Assembly: GCF_001654985.1 (NCBI RefSeq)
Contig: NZ_LXEU01000035.1
Span: forward strand, 1 to 32,141
Length of the DNA: 32,141 bases
Source of the DNA: Kluyvera georgiana ATCC 51603
Lineage (GTDB): Bacteria; Pseudomonadota; Gammaproteobacteria; Enterobacterales; Enterobacteriaceae
Direction of reading: 5' to 3'
Positions 18,889-28,162 of the stretch are shown piece after piece. The position numbers were made by a program, and so were the translations under genes. Positions within the stretch are counted from its first letter, which is position 1, and every line of letters starts with the position of its first letter. The notes under the pieces were generated by a model. The model saw only the letters and a list, made by a program, of their open reading frames with translations, was not told the DNA's origin and did not search any database.

Positions 18889-18937
18889 CAGATAATTTCT
18901 AAAAACCCACAAGAATTTCGGTCTGTTGAGGATGATT

Positions 18938-19720
18938 ATGAAAAAACTGGCGTTGTCTTTTTCTCTGGTCTTAGCGCTTGCTTCTGCTTCCAGCGCATTT
19001 GCAGCAATTCCGCAAAAAGTACGTATCGGCACTGACCCAACGTACGCACCGTTCGAGTCGAAAAATGCCCAGGGTGAATTAGTGGGTTTTGACATTGATC
19101 TGGCAAAAGAGCTGTGTAAGCGCATCCAGACACAATGTACCTTCGTGGAGAACCCGCTGGACGCCCTGATCCCCTCGCTGAAAGCGAAGAAAATCGATGC
19201 CATCATGTCATCGCTGTCGATCACGGAAAAACGTCAGCAGGAAATCGCCTTTACCGACAAACTTTATGCCGCCGATTCGCGTCTGGTAGTGAAAAAAGGT
19301 TCCCCGGTTACCCCGGACCTCGCCACGCTGAAAGGCAAGCGCGTGGGCGTGCTGCAGGGCACCACCCAGGAAACCTACGGTAACGAGCACTGGGCGCCGA
19401 AAGGGATTGAAATCGTCTCCTACCAGGGCCAGGACAATATCTACTCTGACCTGACTGCCGGCCGTATTGACGCGGCGTTCCAGGACGAAGTGGCGGCGAG
19501 CGAAGGTTTCCTGAAACAGCCTATTGGCAAAGACTACCAGTTCGGTGGCCCGTCTATTAAAGACGAAAAGCTGTTTGGCGTCGGTACCGGTATGGGCCTG
19601 CGTAAAGACGATACCGAGCTGCTGAACGCGCTGAACAAGGCGTTTGCTGAAATGCGTGCCGATGGCACCTACGACAAGCTGGCGAAGAAGTACTTCGATT
19701 TTAACGTTTACGGCGAATAA
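18938..19720 (+). CDS. hisJ: Histidine-binding periplasmic protein HisJ
   Basis: The protein has 260 residues from the ATG at 18938, which has GAGGA upstream; an in-frame ATG at 18926 would add only four residues. The signal peptide [22 protein letters not shown] has cleavage before AIPQKVRIG. It is a family 3 solute-binding protein that carries L-histidine to HisQMP. Conserved blocks are [40 protein letters not shown] and [20 protein letters not shown]. It shares most of its sequence with ArgT. It heads the hisJQMP operon under a sigma-54 promoter; a hairpin follows before hisQ. Confidence 0.97.
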   Translation: MKKLALSFSLVLALASASSAFAAIPQKVRIGTDPTYAPFESKNAQGELVGFDIDLAKELCKRIQTQCTFVENPLDALIPSLKAKKIDAIMSSLSITEKRQQEIAFTDKLYAADSRLVVKKGSPVTPDLATLKGKRVGVLQGTTQETYGNEHWAPKGIEIVSYQGQDNIYSDLTAGRIDAAFQDEVAASEGFLKQPIGKDYQFGGPSIKDEKLFGVGTGMGLRKDDTELLNALNKAFAEMRADGTYDKLAKKYFDFNVYGE

Positions 19721-19733
19721 TCATCACGAGTAA

Positions 19734-19763
19734 CCCATCGCTTCGCACGCACGGGGCGATGGG
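19734..19763 (+). other. hisJ-hisQ intercistronic hairpin
   Basis: The stem CCCATCGC (19734-19741) and GCGATGGG (19756-19763) has a 14-base loop and no T-run. The hisJ-hisQ gap in Salmonella and E. coli carries REP sequences thought to help make more binding protein than permease; this hairpin holds the same position without REP consensus. The same role is inference. Confidence 0.6.
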
Positions 19764-19784
19764 CGTAAAGACAGGACTGGCAGC

Positions 19785-20471
19785 ATGCTGTACGGGTTTT
19801 CACAGGTAATTTTTCAGGGCGCCCTTGTCACCCTTGAGCTGGCTATCAGCTCAGTGGTTCTGGCCGTGCTTATTGGTCTGGTCGGCGCGGGAGCCAAGCT
19901 CTCCCGAAATCGCGTACTGGCGTTAATTTTTGAGGGCTACACCACGCTGATTCGTGGGGTTCCCGACTTAGTGCTGATGCTGCTGATCTTTTATGGTCTG
20001 CAGATGGTACTTAACCTTATCACCGACTCGCTCGGCATCGGGCAGTTTGATATTGACCCGATGATCGCCGGGATTATCACCCTTGGTTTCATTTACGGTG
20101 CCTATTTCACCGAAACCTTCCGCGGGGCCTTTATGGCCGTGCCGAAAGGGCATATTGAAGCCGCGACGGCCTTTGGTTTTACCGGCGGGCAAACCTTCCG
20201 TCGTATTCTTTTTCCGGCCATGATGCGTTACGCGTTGCCGGGGATTGGCAACAACTGGCAGGTGATCCTCAAAGCCACCGCGCTGGTGTCGCTGCTGGGG
20301 CTGGAAGATGTGGTCAAAGCGACCCAACTGGCCGGGAAGAGCACCTGGGAACCGTTCTATTTCGCCATCGTCTGTGGCTTGATTTATCTGCTGTTTACTA
20401 CCGTTTCCAATGGCGTGTTGCTGCTGCTCGAACGCCGCTACTCCGTGGGCGTGAAGAGGGCTGACCTGTGA
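19785..20471 (+). CDS. hisQ: Histidine/LAO ABC transporter permease HisQ
   Basis: The protein has 228 residues, as in E. coli. It is an inner-membrane subunit of the HisQMP2 permease with about five hydrophobic segments. The ABC permease EAA loop reads EAATAFGFTGGQTFRRILFPAMM near residues 123-145. It pairs with HisM as a heterodimer that accepts solute from HisJ or ArgT. AGGA precedes the ATG. The stop overlaps the hisM GTG start by four bases, indicating translational coupling. Confidence 0.97.
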   Translation: MLYGFSQVIFQGALVTLELAISSVVLAVLIGLVGAGAKLSRNRVLALIFEGYTTLIRGVPDLVLMLLIFYGLQMVLNLITDSLGIGQFDIDPMIAGIITLGFIYGAYFTETFRGAFMAVPKGHIEAATAFGFTGGQTFRRILFPAMMRYALPGIGNNWQVILKATALVSLLGLEDVVKATQLAGKSTWEPFYFAIVCGLIYLLFTTVSNGVLLLLERRYSVGVKRADL

Positions 20472-21184
20472 TTGAGATTATTCAGGAGTACTGGAAAGCG
20501 CTGCTGTGGACCGACGGTTACCGCTTTACCGGCGTGGCGATCACCCTGTGGCTGCTGGTGCTGTCGGTGGTGATGGGCGGCATTATGGCGCTGTTTCTCG
20601 CTATTGCCCGCGTCTCAAGCAACAAATACATCAAGTTTCCGGTGTGGCTGTTCACCTATATTTTTCGCGGTACGCCGCTGTATGTGCAGCTGCTGGTGTT
20701 CTATTCCGGGATGTACACGCTGGAGATTGTCAAAGGCACCGAACTGCTGAACGCTTTTTTCCGCAGCGGCCTGAACTGTACGGTACTGGCCTTAACCCTT
20801 AACACCTGCGCCTACACCACCGAAATTTTCGCCGGGGCGATTCGCTCGGTGCCGGCGGGGGAAATCGAGGCCGCGCGCGCCTACGGCTTCTCATCGTTTA
20901 AGCTCTACCGCTGCATTATTCTGCCGTCGGCGCTGCGCATCGCGCTGCCCGCATACAGCAATGAGGTGATCCTGATGCTGCACTCGACGGCGTTGGCGTT
21001 CACCGCGACCGTTCCGGATCTGCTGAAGATTGCCCGCGATATCAACTCGGCAACCTATCAGCCGTTTACCGCTTTTGGAATTGCTGCGGTGCTCTATTTG
21101 ATTATCTCCTATGTGCTGATTCGCCTGTTCCGCAAAGCGGAAAAGCGCTGGCTCCAGCATATGAAACCGACTTCTACGCACTGA
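20468..21184 (+). CDS. hisM: Histidine/LAO ABC transporter permease HisM
   Basis: The protein has 238 residues, the same as E. coli, starting at GTG inside a GTGA overlap with the hisQ stop. It is the second membrane subunit, with a hydrophobic segment at residues about 20-45 and the EAA loop [20 protein letters not shown] near residue 138. It ends [13 protein letters not shown], nearly as in E. coli. It is followed by hisP with four bases between the stop and the start. Confidence 0.97.
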   Translation: MIEIIQEYWKALLWTDGYRFTGVAITLWLLVLSVVMGGIMALFLAIARVSSNKYIKFPVWLFTYIFRGTPLYVQLLVFYSGMYTLEIVKGTELLNAFFRSGLNCTVLALTLNTCAYTTEIFAGAIRSVPAGEIEAARAYGFSSFKLYRCIILPSALRIALPAYSNEVILMLHSTALAFTATVPDLLKIARDINSATYQPFTAFGIAAVLYLIISYVLIRLFRKAEKRWLQHMKPTSTH

Positions 21185-21188
21185 GAAC

Positions 21189-21965
21189 ATGATGGCTGAT
21201 AAAAAACTAAACGTAATCGACCTGCACAAACGCTACGGCGAGCACGAGGTGCTGAAGGGCGTGTCGCTGAAGGCTAACGCTGGCGACGTGATCAGCATTA
21301 TCGGTTCGTCGGGCTCGGGTAAAAGTACTTTCCTGCGCTGTATTAACTTCCTCGAAAAGCCGAGTGAAGGCACGATTATCGTTAATGGGCAGAACATTGG
21401 TCTGGTGCGCGATAATGACGGTCAGCTCAAGGTAGCCGATAAAAACCAGCTGCGCCTGCTACGCACGCGCTTGACGATGGTCTTTCAGCACTTCAACCTG
21501 TGGAGCCACATGACGGTGCTGGAGAACGTGATGGAAGCCCCCATTCAGGTACTGGGCCTGAGCAAGCAGGAAGCGCGCGAGCGGGCGGTGAAGTATCTGG
21601 CAAAGGTGGGCATCGACGAACGGCAGCAGGGTAAGTATCCGGTGCATCTGTCCGGTGGCCAGCAGCAGCGTGTTTCCATCGCCCGCGCGCTGGCGATGGA
21701 GCCGGAAGTGCTGCTGTTTGACGAACCGACTTCCGCGCTGGACCCTGAGCTGGTGGGCGAGGTGCTGCGCATTATGCAGCAACTGGCGGAAGAGGGGAAA
21801 ACCATGGTGGTGGTGACCCACGAAATGGGCTTTGCGCGCCATGTCTCTTCGCACGTCATTTTCCTCCATCAGGGGAAAATTGAAGAGGAAGGCAAACCGG
21901 AAGAGGTGTTCGGTAATCCGAAAAGCCCGCGTTTGCAGCAGTTCCTCAGCGGCGCACTAAAATAA
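21189..21965 (+). CDS. hisP: Histidine/LAO ABC transporter ATP-binding protein HisP
   Basis: The protein has 258 residues. Walker A is GSSGSGKST (residues 39-47), the signature is LSGGQQQR, Walker B is [11 protein letters not shown], and the switch His is in [11 protein letters not shown] HisP dimer powers the HisQM channel from the cytoplasmic face. Two adjacent ATG codons open the frame (21189 and 21192); E. coli HisP also begins with two Met. It is the last gene of hisJQMP. A bidirectional-looking terminator follows, overlapping the 3' end of the convergent GNAT gene. Confidence 0.97.
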   Translation: MMADKKLNVIDLHKRYGEHEVLKGVSLKANAGDVISIIGSSGSGKSTFLRCINFLEKPSEGTIIVNGQNIGLVRDNDGQLKVADKNQLRLLRTRLTMVFQHFNLWSHMTVLENVMEAPIQVLGLSKQEARERAVKYLAKVGIDERQQGKYPVHLSGGQQQRVSIARALAMEPEVLLFDEPTSALDPELVGEVLRIMQQLAEEGKTMVVVTHEMGFARHVSSHVIFLHQGKIEEEGKPEEVFGNPKSPRLQQFLSGALK

Positions 21966-21973
21966 CCCTTCTC

Positions 21974-21999
21974 GCCCTCACGGATGAGTGAGGGCATTT
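21974..21999 (+). terminator. Rho-independent terminator after hisP
   Basis: A perfect 8-bp stem, GCCCTCAC (21974-21981) and GTGAGGGC (21988-21995), has a 6-base loop and is followed by ATTTT. It includes the stop codon of the minus-strand GNAT gene. Confidence 0.75.
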
Positions 22000-22490
22000 T
22001 CCCGCCGATACACCCAATCGTCAAAATACTCGCCGTTTAACTGATAGGCTTTTTCCAACACCTGCGTGCGGACAAATCCGTGCTTTTCCAACAGATGCGC
22101 CGAACTCTGATTATCGCCCAGCACCCAGGCATTAATCGCCCACAGCGAAAGCGTGTGAAAGCCATAGTCGCAAATGGCCGCAAGCGCTTCGCTGGCGTAG
22201 CCCTTACCCTGCGCAGAAGGCAATAGCGCGTAACCGACATCCGCTTCGTGCGGATTTTTACTGCTGATACGCAGGCCAATATCGCCCAGCGGTGTGTCCT
22301 CAGCATCGCGGATCACGAAAATCCCGGCTTCCCGGCAGCGTGCATTAAATACCGTACGTATCGCCGCTTCATCCAGCACTTCGCCCATATAGCGCATCAC
22401 TTCGCGGTTTTGTCGCAGCTGTAAAAAGAAGGGCCAGTCGTGTTCATTGAAGGGGGAAAGCTGTAGCCGTGAAGTGCTAATGATTGCCAT
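21978..22490 (-). CDS. GNAT-family N-acetyltransferase (RimJ/RimL-like)
   Basis: The protein has 170 residues from MAIISTSRLQLSPF. An in-frame GTG at 22532 would add 14 residues, and neither start has a strong ribosome site. GNAT motif A, which binds acetyl-CoA, is visible as VGYALLPSAQGKGYASEAL (Q-x-x-G-x-G/A). Motif B follows as NQSSAHLLEKHGFVRTQVLE. The N-terminal TSRLQLSPF is typical of the subgroup that modifies protein N-termini or small molecules. The substrate is unknown. It lies 66 bp downstream of the HTH gene on the same strand and may share its transcript. In E. coli this chromosomal site holds yfcI/rpnB instead. Confidence 0.85.
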   Translation of the reverse strand: MAIISTSRLQLSPFNEHDWPFFLQLRQNREVMRYMGEVLDEAAIRTVFNARCREAGIFVIRDAEDTPLGDIGLRISSKNPHEADVGYALLPSAQGKGYASEALAAICDYGFHTLSLWAINAWVLGDNQSSAHLLEKHGFVRTQVLEKAYQLNGEYFDDWVYRRENALTHP

Positions 22491-22556
22491 AAGAGTGCCA
22501 TTGCGCAAAATCGTAAGGGATAACCTTAGCACCAGAAAACGAGCGATAACAGCCTA

Positions 22557-23111
22557 TTAACCGCGAGCCGCTGTGCGTTCCAGACCTTGAAAATAGTGCA
22601 GTACCGTATTGCTCTCAGTTGACGCGCGCAGCTGCAGTGCGAGATTGAGGCTATCCAGTGTGCGGGCATGGGCAACCACCGGCGATTGCGCAGGAATCCG
22701 CCCCTCGGCAACCAGCCACTCCACGACCGTTTGCCAACGCCATAGCGGAGAGTTGCCTTTCACGCGCTGTACAGGCCCGGGAAACTGGCCGCTTCCGCGC
22801 GCGCCGTCTTTGAGCAAGGCGATAGCCTGACGAGAAACGCCGGTCAGTTCTGCGATATCGCTCAGACCGACCAGCGCGGCGTCGACAGATTCAACGCGGG
22901 CATTCAACCCAGGGGCTGATTCAACGTCCTGAATAGCCGAGAGGATGGCATGTTCCAGGGAGTCGCTTTCACGGTCGAAGTCGAGGTACACGGCGGTACC
23001 GTAGAAGCAGATTAATGCGTCATCGCAGTGTGCCGCATATAAGGCGTCTTCCAGGCCGGGCGTGCTGATGGTGGCGCCGGAAAGCGTGAGTGTGAAGTTA
23101 AAGAGTGCCAT
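22557..23111 (-). CDS. HTH protein with HicB-like N-terminus (putative antitoxin)
   Basis: The protein has 184 residues with AGGGA before the ATG. The N-terminal part (residues 1 to about 75: FNFTLTLSG, ALICFYGTAVYLDFDRESDS, LEHAILSAIQDVESA) has the strand-helix layout of a partial RNase-H-like, HicB-type domain. Residues about 80-145 form a winged or MerR-like helix-turn-helix (LSDIAELTGVSRQAIALLKDG, then PLWRWQTVVEWLV). I know related HTH proteins from other bacteria beside small HicA-like partners, but no characterised member. It follows such a partner here with an 18-bp gap. DNA binding and antitoxin function are inferred from architecture and context. An alternative reading is a plain local regulator. 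Confidence 0.65.
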   Translation of the reverse strand: MALFNFTLTLSGATISTPGLEDALYAAHCDDALICFYGTAVYLDFDRESDSLEHAILSAIQDVESAPGLNARVESVDAALVGLSDIAELTGVSRQAIALLKDGARGSGQFPGPVQRVKGNSPLWRWQTVVEWLVAEGRIPAQSPVVAHARTLDSLNLALQLRASTESNTVLHYFQGLERTAARG

Positions 23112-23129
23112 TGTTCCCTGCCTCTGGTG

Positions 23130-23360
23130 CTATGAATGCTTTGGCTGACAATGGTCAACCATGCGCATGATTTGCCGCGCGTGATGAATCGGTACCGCTG
23201 GTGTCGACCAGATGCTCATCCTATGTTCGCGGTGTTCTGCGATACCGCACTTCAACCGCCCAAAGCAGTGAGCGCTACCGCTGCTGGTGCTAAATAGCCA
23301 TCCGCGAGCCAACGCATAGGCAATGGCCGCTCTGATGTGTTTATCGGGATGTTCCTTCAT
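23130..23360 (-). CDS. Small HicA-like protein (putative toxin)
   Basis: The protein has 76 residues from the ATG at 23360. The frame is open back to 23432, but that ATG would lie upstream of the visible promoter. The protein shows an N-terminal helix (HIRAAIAYALARGW), a SGSAH block with His31 at the position of the HicA catalytic G-S-H/H motif, then MSIWSTP and HHARQIMRMVDHC. Helix, short strands and helix would suit the small dsRBD-like HicA fold. Three cysteines (32, 38, 71) are unusual for HicA. It precedes the HTH gene by 18 bp on the same strand, in toxin-first order as in hicAB. Toxicity is inference. Confidence 0.6.
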   Translation of the reverse strand: MKEHPDKHIRAAIAYALARGWLFSTSSGSAHCFGRLKCGIAEHREHRMSIWSTPAVPIHHARQIMRMVDHCQPKHS

Positions 23361-23375
23361 CGCGTTGTTCCGGGG

Positions 23376-23404
23376 AGTATCAAACGAATGTTGACGAGCG
23401 TCAA
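23376..23404 (-). promoter_or_regulatory. Promoter with overlapping palindrome for the HicA-like/HTH pair
   Basis: On the minus strand, TTGACG (23404-23399) and GATACT (23381-23376) are separated by 17 bp, a good sigma-70 promoter. The -35 is the left arm of the palindrome TTGACGCTCGTCAA (23404-23391), which also ends in TCAA. This is a natural autorepression site for the HTH partner. The start point would be near 23369, leaving a leader of under ten bases before the ATG at 23360. Confidence 0.65.
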
Positions 23405-23510
23405 CAGTTTTGCGCCTCATCGCTGTGCGCATACCGTTAGGGCTTCACGGTTTGTGTCGCGCTGCGCTAATACTTGCAGCTAATGTGAGGCGGCTTCCAG
23501 ATGAGGAGGG

Positions 23511-23537
23511 CCGGTGATAGCCAGGCGCTATCACCGG
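23511..23537. repeat. REP-like hairpin downstream of yfcH
   Basis: A perfect 11-bp stem, CCGGTGATAGC (23511-23521) and GCTATCACCGG (23527-23537), has a 5-base loop. It lies 16 bp after the yfcH stop on the minus strand and has no T-run on either strand. GCCGG-ended palindromes of this kind resemble REP units. Its likely effect is 3'-end stabilisation or weak termination of folX-yfcH mRNA. Confidence 0.55.
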
Positions 23538-23553
23538 ATAGACGCAAGCGGCG

Positions 23554-24447
23554 CTAGCCCAGAATATCGCCCAGCGCTTCCTCCAGATCGTACCAGCGGA
23601 AGGTAAATCCGGCGGCTTCCAGCCGTTTTGGCAGCGCGCGCTGACCGCCGAGAACCAGAACGGACGACTCTCCCATCAGCAGGCGGATAGCGGGGGCGGG
23701 AACGCGCAGAAAGGCCGGACGGTTTAAGACTTGCCCCAACGCGTGGGAAAACTGCTCGTTACGGACCGGGTAGGGAGAGACCATATTAAATGGACCGCGC
23801 AGATCGTTATCCAGCAGCCACAGGATGCCGTTGACCATATCGTCGATATGAATCCACGCCAGATACTGCCTGCCGTTGCCGATGGGGCCGCCGAGCCCAA
23901 GCTTAAACGGCGGCACCATTTTGCTTAGTATGCCTCCGTTGCGGGCCAGCACCACGCCGGTACGCAGCAGACAGACGCGGGTGCGGTCGCTCTGGGCGGT
24001 ACAGGCGATTTGCTCCCAGCGGGCGCACAGCTTATGGGTGAATTCGTTGTGCGGCGGCTCTTCTTCCGTGACCACGACTTCGCCAAGATCGCCATAGTAG
24101 CCGGTGGCCGAGCCGGAAATCAGCACGTTCGGCGGCGTCTCACTCGCCTGAATGAGTTCGCTGATACGCTGGGTGATTACCCAGCGGCTCTCGCACAGCT
24201 TCTGCTTTTGCGCGTGGGTCCAGCGCTTGTCGGCAATGGGTTCACCAGCGAGGTTAATGACTGCATCAATACCGTCGAGGGTGGACACATTCTGCAGGCC
24301 AGGCCATATTTCGACGCGCGGGTCGAGCGTCTGGCGGGCTTTTTCCGGGGTACGGGTGACGACACATACCGTATGACCCAGCGTCAGCAAACGCGAAACT
24401 AAATGGCGGCCAATCAGCCCGGTGCCGCCGGTAAGCAGAATTTTCAT
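23554..24447 (-). CDS. yfcH: NAD(P)-binding SDR-type epimerase family protein YfcH
   Basis: The protein has 297 residues, as in E. coli YfcH (family TIGR01777/SulA). The N-terminal Rossmann motif is [20 protein letters not shown]. The sequence continues with [14 protein letters not shown], the active-site-region [10 protein letters not shown] containing Tyr, and a C-terminal DUF1731-type domain ([21 protein letters not shown]). The function is unknown; it is predicted to be an atypical sugar-nucleotide epimerase or oxidoreductase in the cytoplasm. GGGAGG lies upstream of the ATG. It follows folX by 21 bp, so the two are likely cotranscribed. Confidence 0.94.
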   Translation of the reverse strand: MKILLTGGTGLIGRHLVSRLLTLGHTVCVVTRTPEKARQTLDPRVEIWPGLQNVSTLDGIDAVINLAGEPIADKRWTHAQKQKLCESRWVITQRISELIQASETPPNVLISGSATGYYGDLGEVVVTEEEPPHNEFTHKLCARWEQIACTAQSDRTRVCLLRTGVVLARNGGILSKMVPPFKLGLGGPIGNGRQYLAWIHIDDMVNGILWLLDNDLRGPFNMVSPYPVRNEQFSHALGQVLNRPAFLRVPAPAIRLLMGESSVLVLGGQRALPKRLEAAGFTFRWYDLEEALGDILG

Positions 24448-24468
24448 ACGACCTCCCGTAGGGGGCGC

Positions 24469-24831
24469 TTAGCGTTGCCAGCTTAGGGTGATTGACACCG
24501 AGTCGGCATAACGCAGCGCATGAAGTTTATCGACCTCCACTTCAGCATAAGTGACCCAGTGATGTTCGCGTGCGATATCGAGCACATCCTGAGTTAATTT
24601 TTCCAGCAAAGAGAAACGGTTATTCTCAACGTGACGAATAATATTTTTGGTGATGGTGCGGTAGTTCAGCGCATCGTTGATATCTTCGCTGCTGCGTGAT
24701 TTCTCAGCCGGGTAGCGAATTTGCAGATTGATGACGATGTCCTGACGATTCGCGATCTCCTCTTCTTTGATGCCGATAAAGGTACGCAGGCGCAGGTTTT
24801 TGATGCGGATGACCGCGTCGGACTGAGACAT
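24469..24831 (-). CDS. folX: Dihydroneopterin triphosphate 2'-epimerase FolX
   Basis: FolX interconverts 7,8-dihydroneopterin triphosphate and dihydromonapterin triphosphate, on the way to tetrahydromonapterin. The protein has 120 residues, as in E. coli. It belongs to the tunnelling FolB-like family, with [17 protein letters not shown] at the start and the conserved Glu-containing strand [20 protein letters not shown] near the end. It is divergent from yfcF across about 216 bp. In E. coli yfcG lies in this interval; here it is absent. Confidence 0.95.
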   Translation of the reverse strand: MSQSDAVIRIKNLRLRTFIGIKEEEIANRQDIVINLQIRYPAEKSRSSEDINDALNYRTITKNIIRHVENNRFSLLEKLTQDVLDIAREHHWVTYAEVEVDKLHALRYADSVSITLSWQR

Positions 24832-25692
<861 letters not shown>

Positions 25693-25748
25693 AAAAGTTG
25701 ATGTAATCCATTATGATATTAGGGTTTATCATTGTGGGGATTTGATTA

Positions 25749-26300
25749 ATGAAGCTGATGTTTGCATCGGATATTCATGGCTCCTTACCGGCCGCCGAAC
25801 GGGTGCTGGCGCTCTTTGCCGAGAGCGGTGCACGCTGGCTGGTGATTCTGGGGGATGTGCTTAACCATGGGCCGCGTAACGCGCTACCGGAGGGCTATGC
25901 GCCGGCGCAGGTGGCAGAACGCCTCAATAGCGTTGCAGAGCGTATTATCGCCGTGCGCGGTAACTGCGATAGCGAAGTTGACCAGATGTTGCTGCAGTTT
26001 CCGATCACCGCGCCGTGGCAACAGGTGCTCACCGAACATCAGCGGCTATTTTTGACCCACGGGCATCTTTATGGACCAACGAATCTCCCGCCGCTGGCCG
26101 CGGGCGATGTGCTGGTTTATGGCCATACGCACCTTCCGGTGGCAGAAAAACGCGATGAGATATTCTTATTTAACCCCGGTTCAGTTAGCATTCCCAAGGG
26201 CGGTTTTGCTGCCAGCTATGGGCTGCTTGACGGGCATAAACTGCAAGTTTTAGCACTCAATGATCAACAGGTTATTGCAGAGGTTGCTATTAACCCGTAA
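25749..26300 (+). CDS. yfcE: Metallophosphodiesterase YfcE
   Basis: The protein has 183 residues (E. coli 184). It is a calcineurin-like metallophosphatase of the MJ0936/YfcE type with the five metal-binding motifs visible: SDIHG (Asp8, His10), LGDVLNHGP, GNCD, THGH and YGHTHLP. E. coli YfcE is a manganese-dependent phosphodiesterase active on artificial diesters; its in vivo substrate is unknown. GGGGA lies nine bases before the ATG. The yfcD gene follows 57 bp later on the same strand. Confidence 0.95.
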   Translation: MKLMFASDIHGSLPAAERVLALFAESGARWLVILGDVLNHGPRNALPEGYAPAQVAERLNSVAERIIAVRGNCDSEVDQMLLQFPITAPWQQVLTEHQRLFLTHGHLYGPTNLPPLAAGDVLVYGHTHLPVAEKRDEIFLFNPGSVSIPKGGFAASYGLLDGHKLQVLALNDQQVIAEVAINP

Positions 26301-26357
26301 GTTACCCATCAATCACAAAACGCGCCGTAAAGAGCGCTTTCAAGGTAAGGTTTTCGG

Positions 26358-26903
26358 ATGGTCGAGCAGAATCATTTGGCAAGCACGGAATGGGTCGATA
26401 TTGTCAGCGAAGACAATGAGGTCATCGCGCAAGCGAGCCGTGAACAGATGCGCGCGCAGTGCCTGCGTCACCGGGCAACCTATATCGTCGTGCACGACGG
26501 CATGGGCAAAATCCTGGTGCAACGCCGCACCGAAACGAAAGACTACCAGCCGGGTATGCTGGACGCCACCGCTGGGGGTGTCGTTCAGGCTGATGAGCCG
26601 CTGCTGGAGTCCGCTCGCCGCGAGGCGGAAGAGGAGCTGGGTATTGCTGGTGTGCCGTTTGCCGACCACGGGCAATTCTATTTTGAAGATAAGAACTGCC
26701 GCGTTTGGGGAAGCCTGTTCAGCTGCGTCTCGCACGGGCCGTTTGCCTTGCAGGAAGAAGAGGTGAGCGAAGTGTGCTGGATGACGCCGGAAGAGATTAC
26801 CGCCCGTTGTGATGAATTTACCGATGACTCGCTGAAGGCGCTGGCGCTGTGGATGACGCGAAACGCCAACAACGAAGCCCACGTTGAGGAAGAAGCCGAG
26901 TAA
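26358..26903 (+). CDS. yfcD: Nudix hydrolase YfcD
   Basis: The protein has 181 residues (E. coli 180). The Nudix box GX5EX7REUXEEXGU is present as a block beginning [20 protein letters not shown] and ending LGI. It would hydrolyse a nucleoside diphosphate linked to another moiety; the substrate is unknown, and the fold resembles isopentenyl diphosphate isomerase-type Nudix proteins. The acidic C-terminus (HVEEEAE) is unremarkable. The stop is three bases from the stop of the convergent LacI gene, with no terminator between them. This marks the left edge of the second accessory sugar locus. Confidence 0.95.
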   Translation: MVEQNHLASTEWVDIVSEDNEVIAQASREQMRAQCLRHRATYIVVHDGMGKILVQRRTETKDYQPGMLDATAGGVVQADEPLLESARREAEEELGIAGVPFADHGQFYFEDKNCRVWGSLFSCVSHGPFALQEEEVSEVCWMTPEEITARCDEFTDDSLKALALWMTRNANNEAHVEEEAE

Positions 26904-26906
26904 TTG

Positions 26907-27926
26907 CTAGCAGCTTTCCCTCATGCATAAGCTGGAGACGATGGTTTTCCTGTCGCTCCAGTCTCCTTCATTAAGGCGTTCCAGAAGCGCGCGTCCGGCC
27001 TCCAGGCCAATTTTATGATGCGGTACAGCCATGGTTGTCAACGGCGGTTGGCATACCCGGCTAACGTCGCTGTCGCCAAAGCCGACGACGGCTAAATCAT
27101 CCGGTACTTTAATACGCCGACGTTGGCATTCATATAACACTCCACAGGCAAGCTCATCGGAAACACAGACCAGCGCATCCAGCTCCGGCCATGCCAGAAT
27201 AAATTCGGGAAGCTGAGAGGCACCCGTGGAGAAGTTTGCGGGTAGGGCCGCGTTAATCACACGGGTGGGCGACATATGGTGGCGCAACATCGCTTTATAC
27301 CATCCATGTAAATGCTGCTGAAAAATCCACTGCTCCTGGTTGGCGCACAGTAAACCAATGTTCTGATATCCGCGATGGATAAGCATCTCAGTCAGCTCGA
27401 ACATGGCGGCTACGTTATCAATCCCAATATTCATATCGAGAGGATCGGTCCGCATTGCACCGATTTCCATGACCGGAATCGAGGCGTTCTTTAACCAGTG
27501 ACGTACGGTGTCGCTATGTTCAACGCTAAGCAGTATGGCGGCGGCGATATTTGAGGCCAGCAGCGTTTCCAGCAACTTTTCTTCCTGTTCAAGACGATGT
27601 TGCGATTCTGCGAGCATGATTTGATAGCCTGCCGGCTGCAATATCTGCTGAAGCCCGGCAAACATGGCGGAACAGCCCGCCTCGGCAAGATTGGGCACCA
27701 CCATGGCGATGGTCTTCGAAGAGGCAGATGCCAGCGCGCTGGCAGCGAGGTTGGGCATATACCCGAGTTCTGCAACCGCCGCTTCGATTTTTTCTCGTAG
27801 CTTATCGGAGACCTGTTCCGGCGTGCGAAGCGCGCGGGACACGGTCATTGTGCCGACGCCAGCTAATTGAGCAACATCGGCGATCGTCACCTTGCCGGTA
27901 CTCCGCCGTTTTCGGGTAAGAGACAT
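26907..27926 (-). CDS. LacI-family repressor of the PTS-transketolase operon
   Basis: The protein has 339 residues from the ATG at 27926, which has AGGA upstream; the longer frame to 27962 lacks a ribosome site. The N-terminal HTH is VTIADVAQLAGVGTMTVSRAL (residues about 13-33), followed by the hinge helix region EQVSDKLREKIEAAVAELGY and a periplasmic-binding-type effector domain. The HTH resembles GntR/IdnR-type gluconate regulators. It is divergent from the IIA gene across 236 bp that contains two identical palindromes. Its inducer is presumably the transported sugar or its phosphate. Confidence 0.93.
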   Translation of the reverse strand: MSLTRKRRSTGKVTIADVAQLAGVGTMTVSRALRTPEQVSDKLREKIEAAVAELGYMPNLAASALASASSKTIAMVVPNLAEAGCSAMFAGLQQILQPAGYQIMLAESQHRLEQEEKLLETLLASNIAAAILLSVEHSDTVRHWLKNASIPVMEIGAMRTDPLDMNIGIDNVAAMFELTEMLIHRGYQNIGLLCANQEQWIFQQHLHGWYKAMLRHHMSPTRVINAALPANFSTGASQLPEFILAWPELDALVCVSDELACGVLYECQRRRIKVPDDLAVVGFGDSDVSRVCQPPLTTMAVPHHKIGLEAGRALLERLNEGDWSDRKTIVSSLCMRESC

Positions 27927-28038
27927 ACATATTCCTGCTAAACAGACGTTTTTTATTGTCATCCATTGCTTCGTATGTCAGGGAGTATACGCCCTAAACG
28001 GGAAATTTTTCTGCGTTTTCATGTGATGATTGCGAAAT

Positions 28039-28050
28039 GATAGCGCTATC
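28039..28050. promoter_or_regulatory. LacI-family operator candidate O1
   Basis: GATAGCGCTATC is a perfect 12-bp palindrome with a central CG, as LacI-family operators have. An identical copy lies 34 bp away centre to centre. It sits in the divergent region between the lacI-type gene and the PTS operon. Confidence 0.8.
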
Positions 28051-28072
28051 ACAAATCTGCGTGTTCTCGATT

Positions 28073-28084
28073 GATAGCGCTATC
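28073..28084. promoter_or_regulatory. LacI-family operator candidate O2
   Basis: This is a second perfect GATAGCGCTATC, abutting the CRP-like site that starts at 28084. Bound repressor could exclude CRP. Confidence 0.8.
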
Positions 28085-28127
28085 TTTGTGAGCGCAGTCT
28101 CAGATAACTGTCGTCTGCTTGCATAAA
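28084..28127 (+). promoter_or_regulatory. Probable CRP site and promoter of the PTS-transketolase operon
   Basis: TGTGAGCGCAGTCTCA at 28087-28102 matches the CRP core TGTGA-N6-TCACA at nine of ten half-site bases. A -10 candidate, CATAAA (28122-28127), would put the start near 28134, about 40 bases from the CRP centre, as in class II promoters. A poor -35 fits that class. Spacing is the main support. Confidence 0.5.
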
Positions 28128-28162
28128 GTTTGCCCATCTTTTGCGAAAAGACGAGGGATAAA

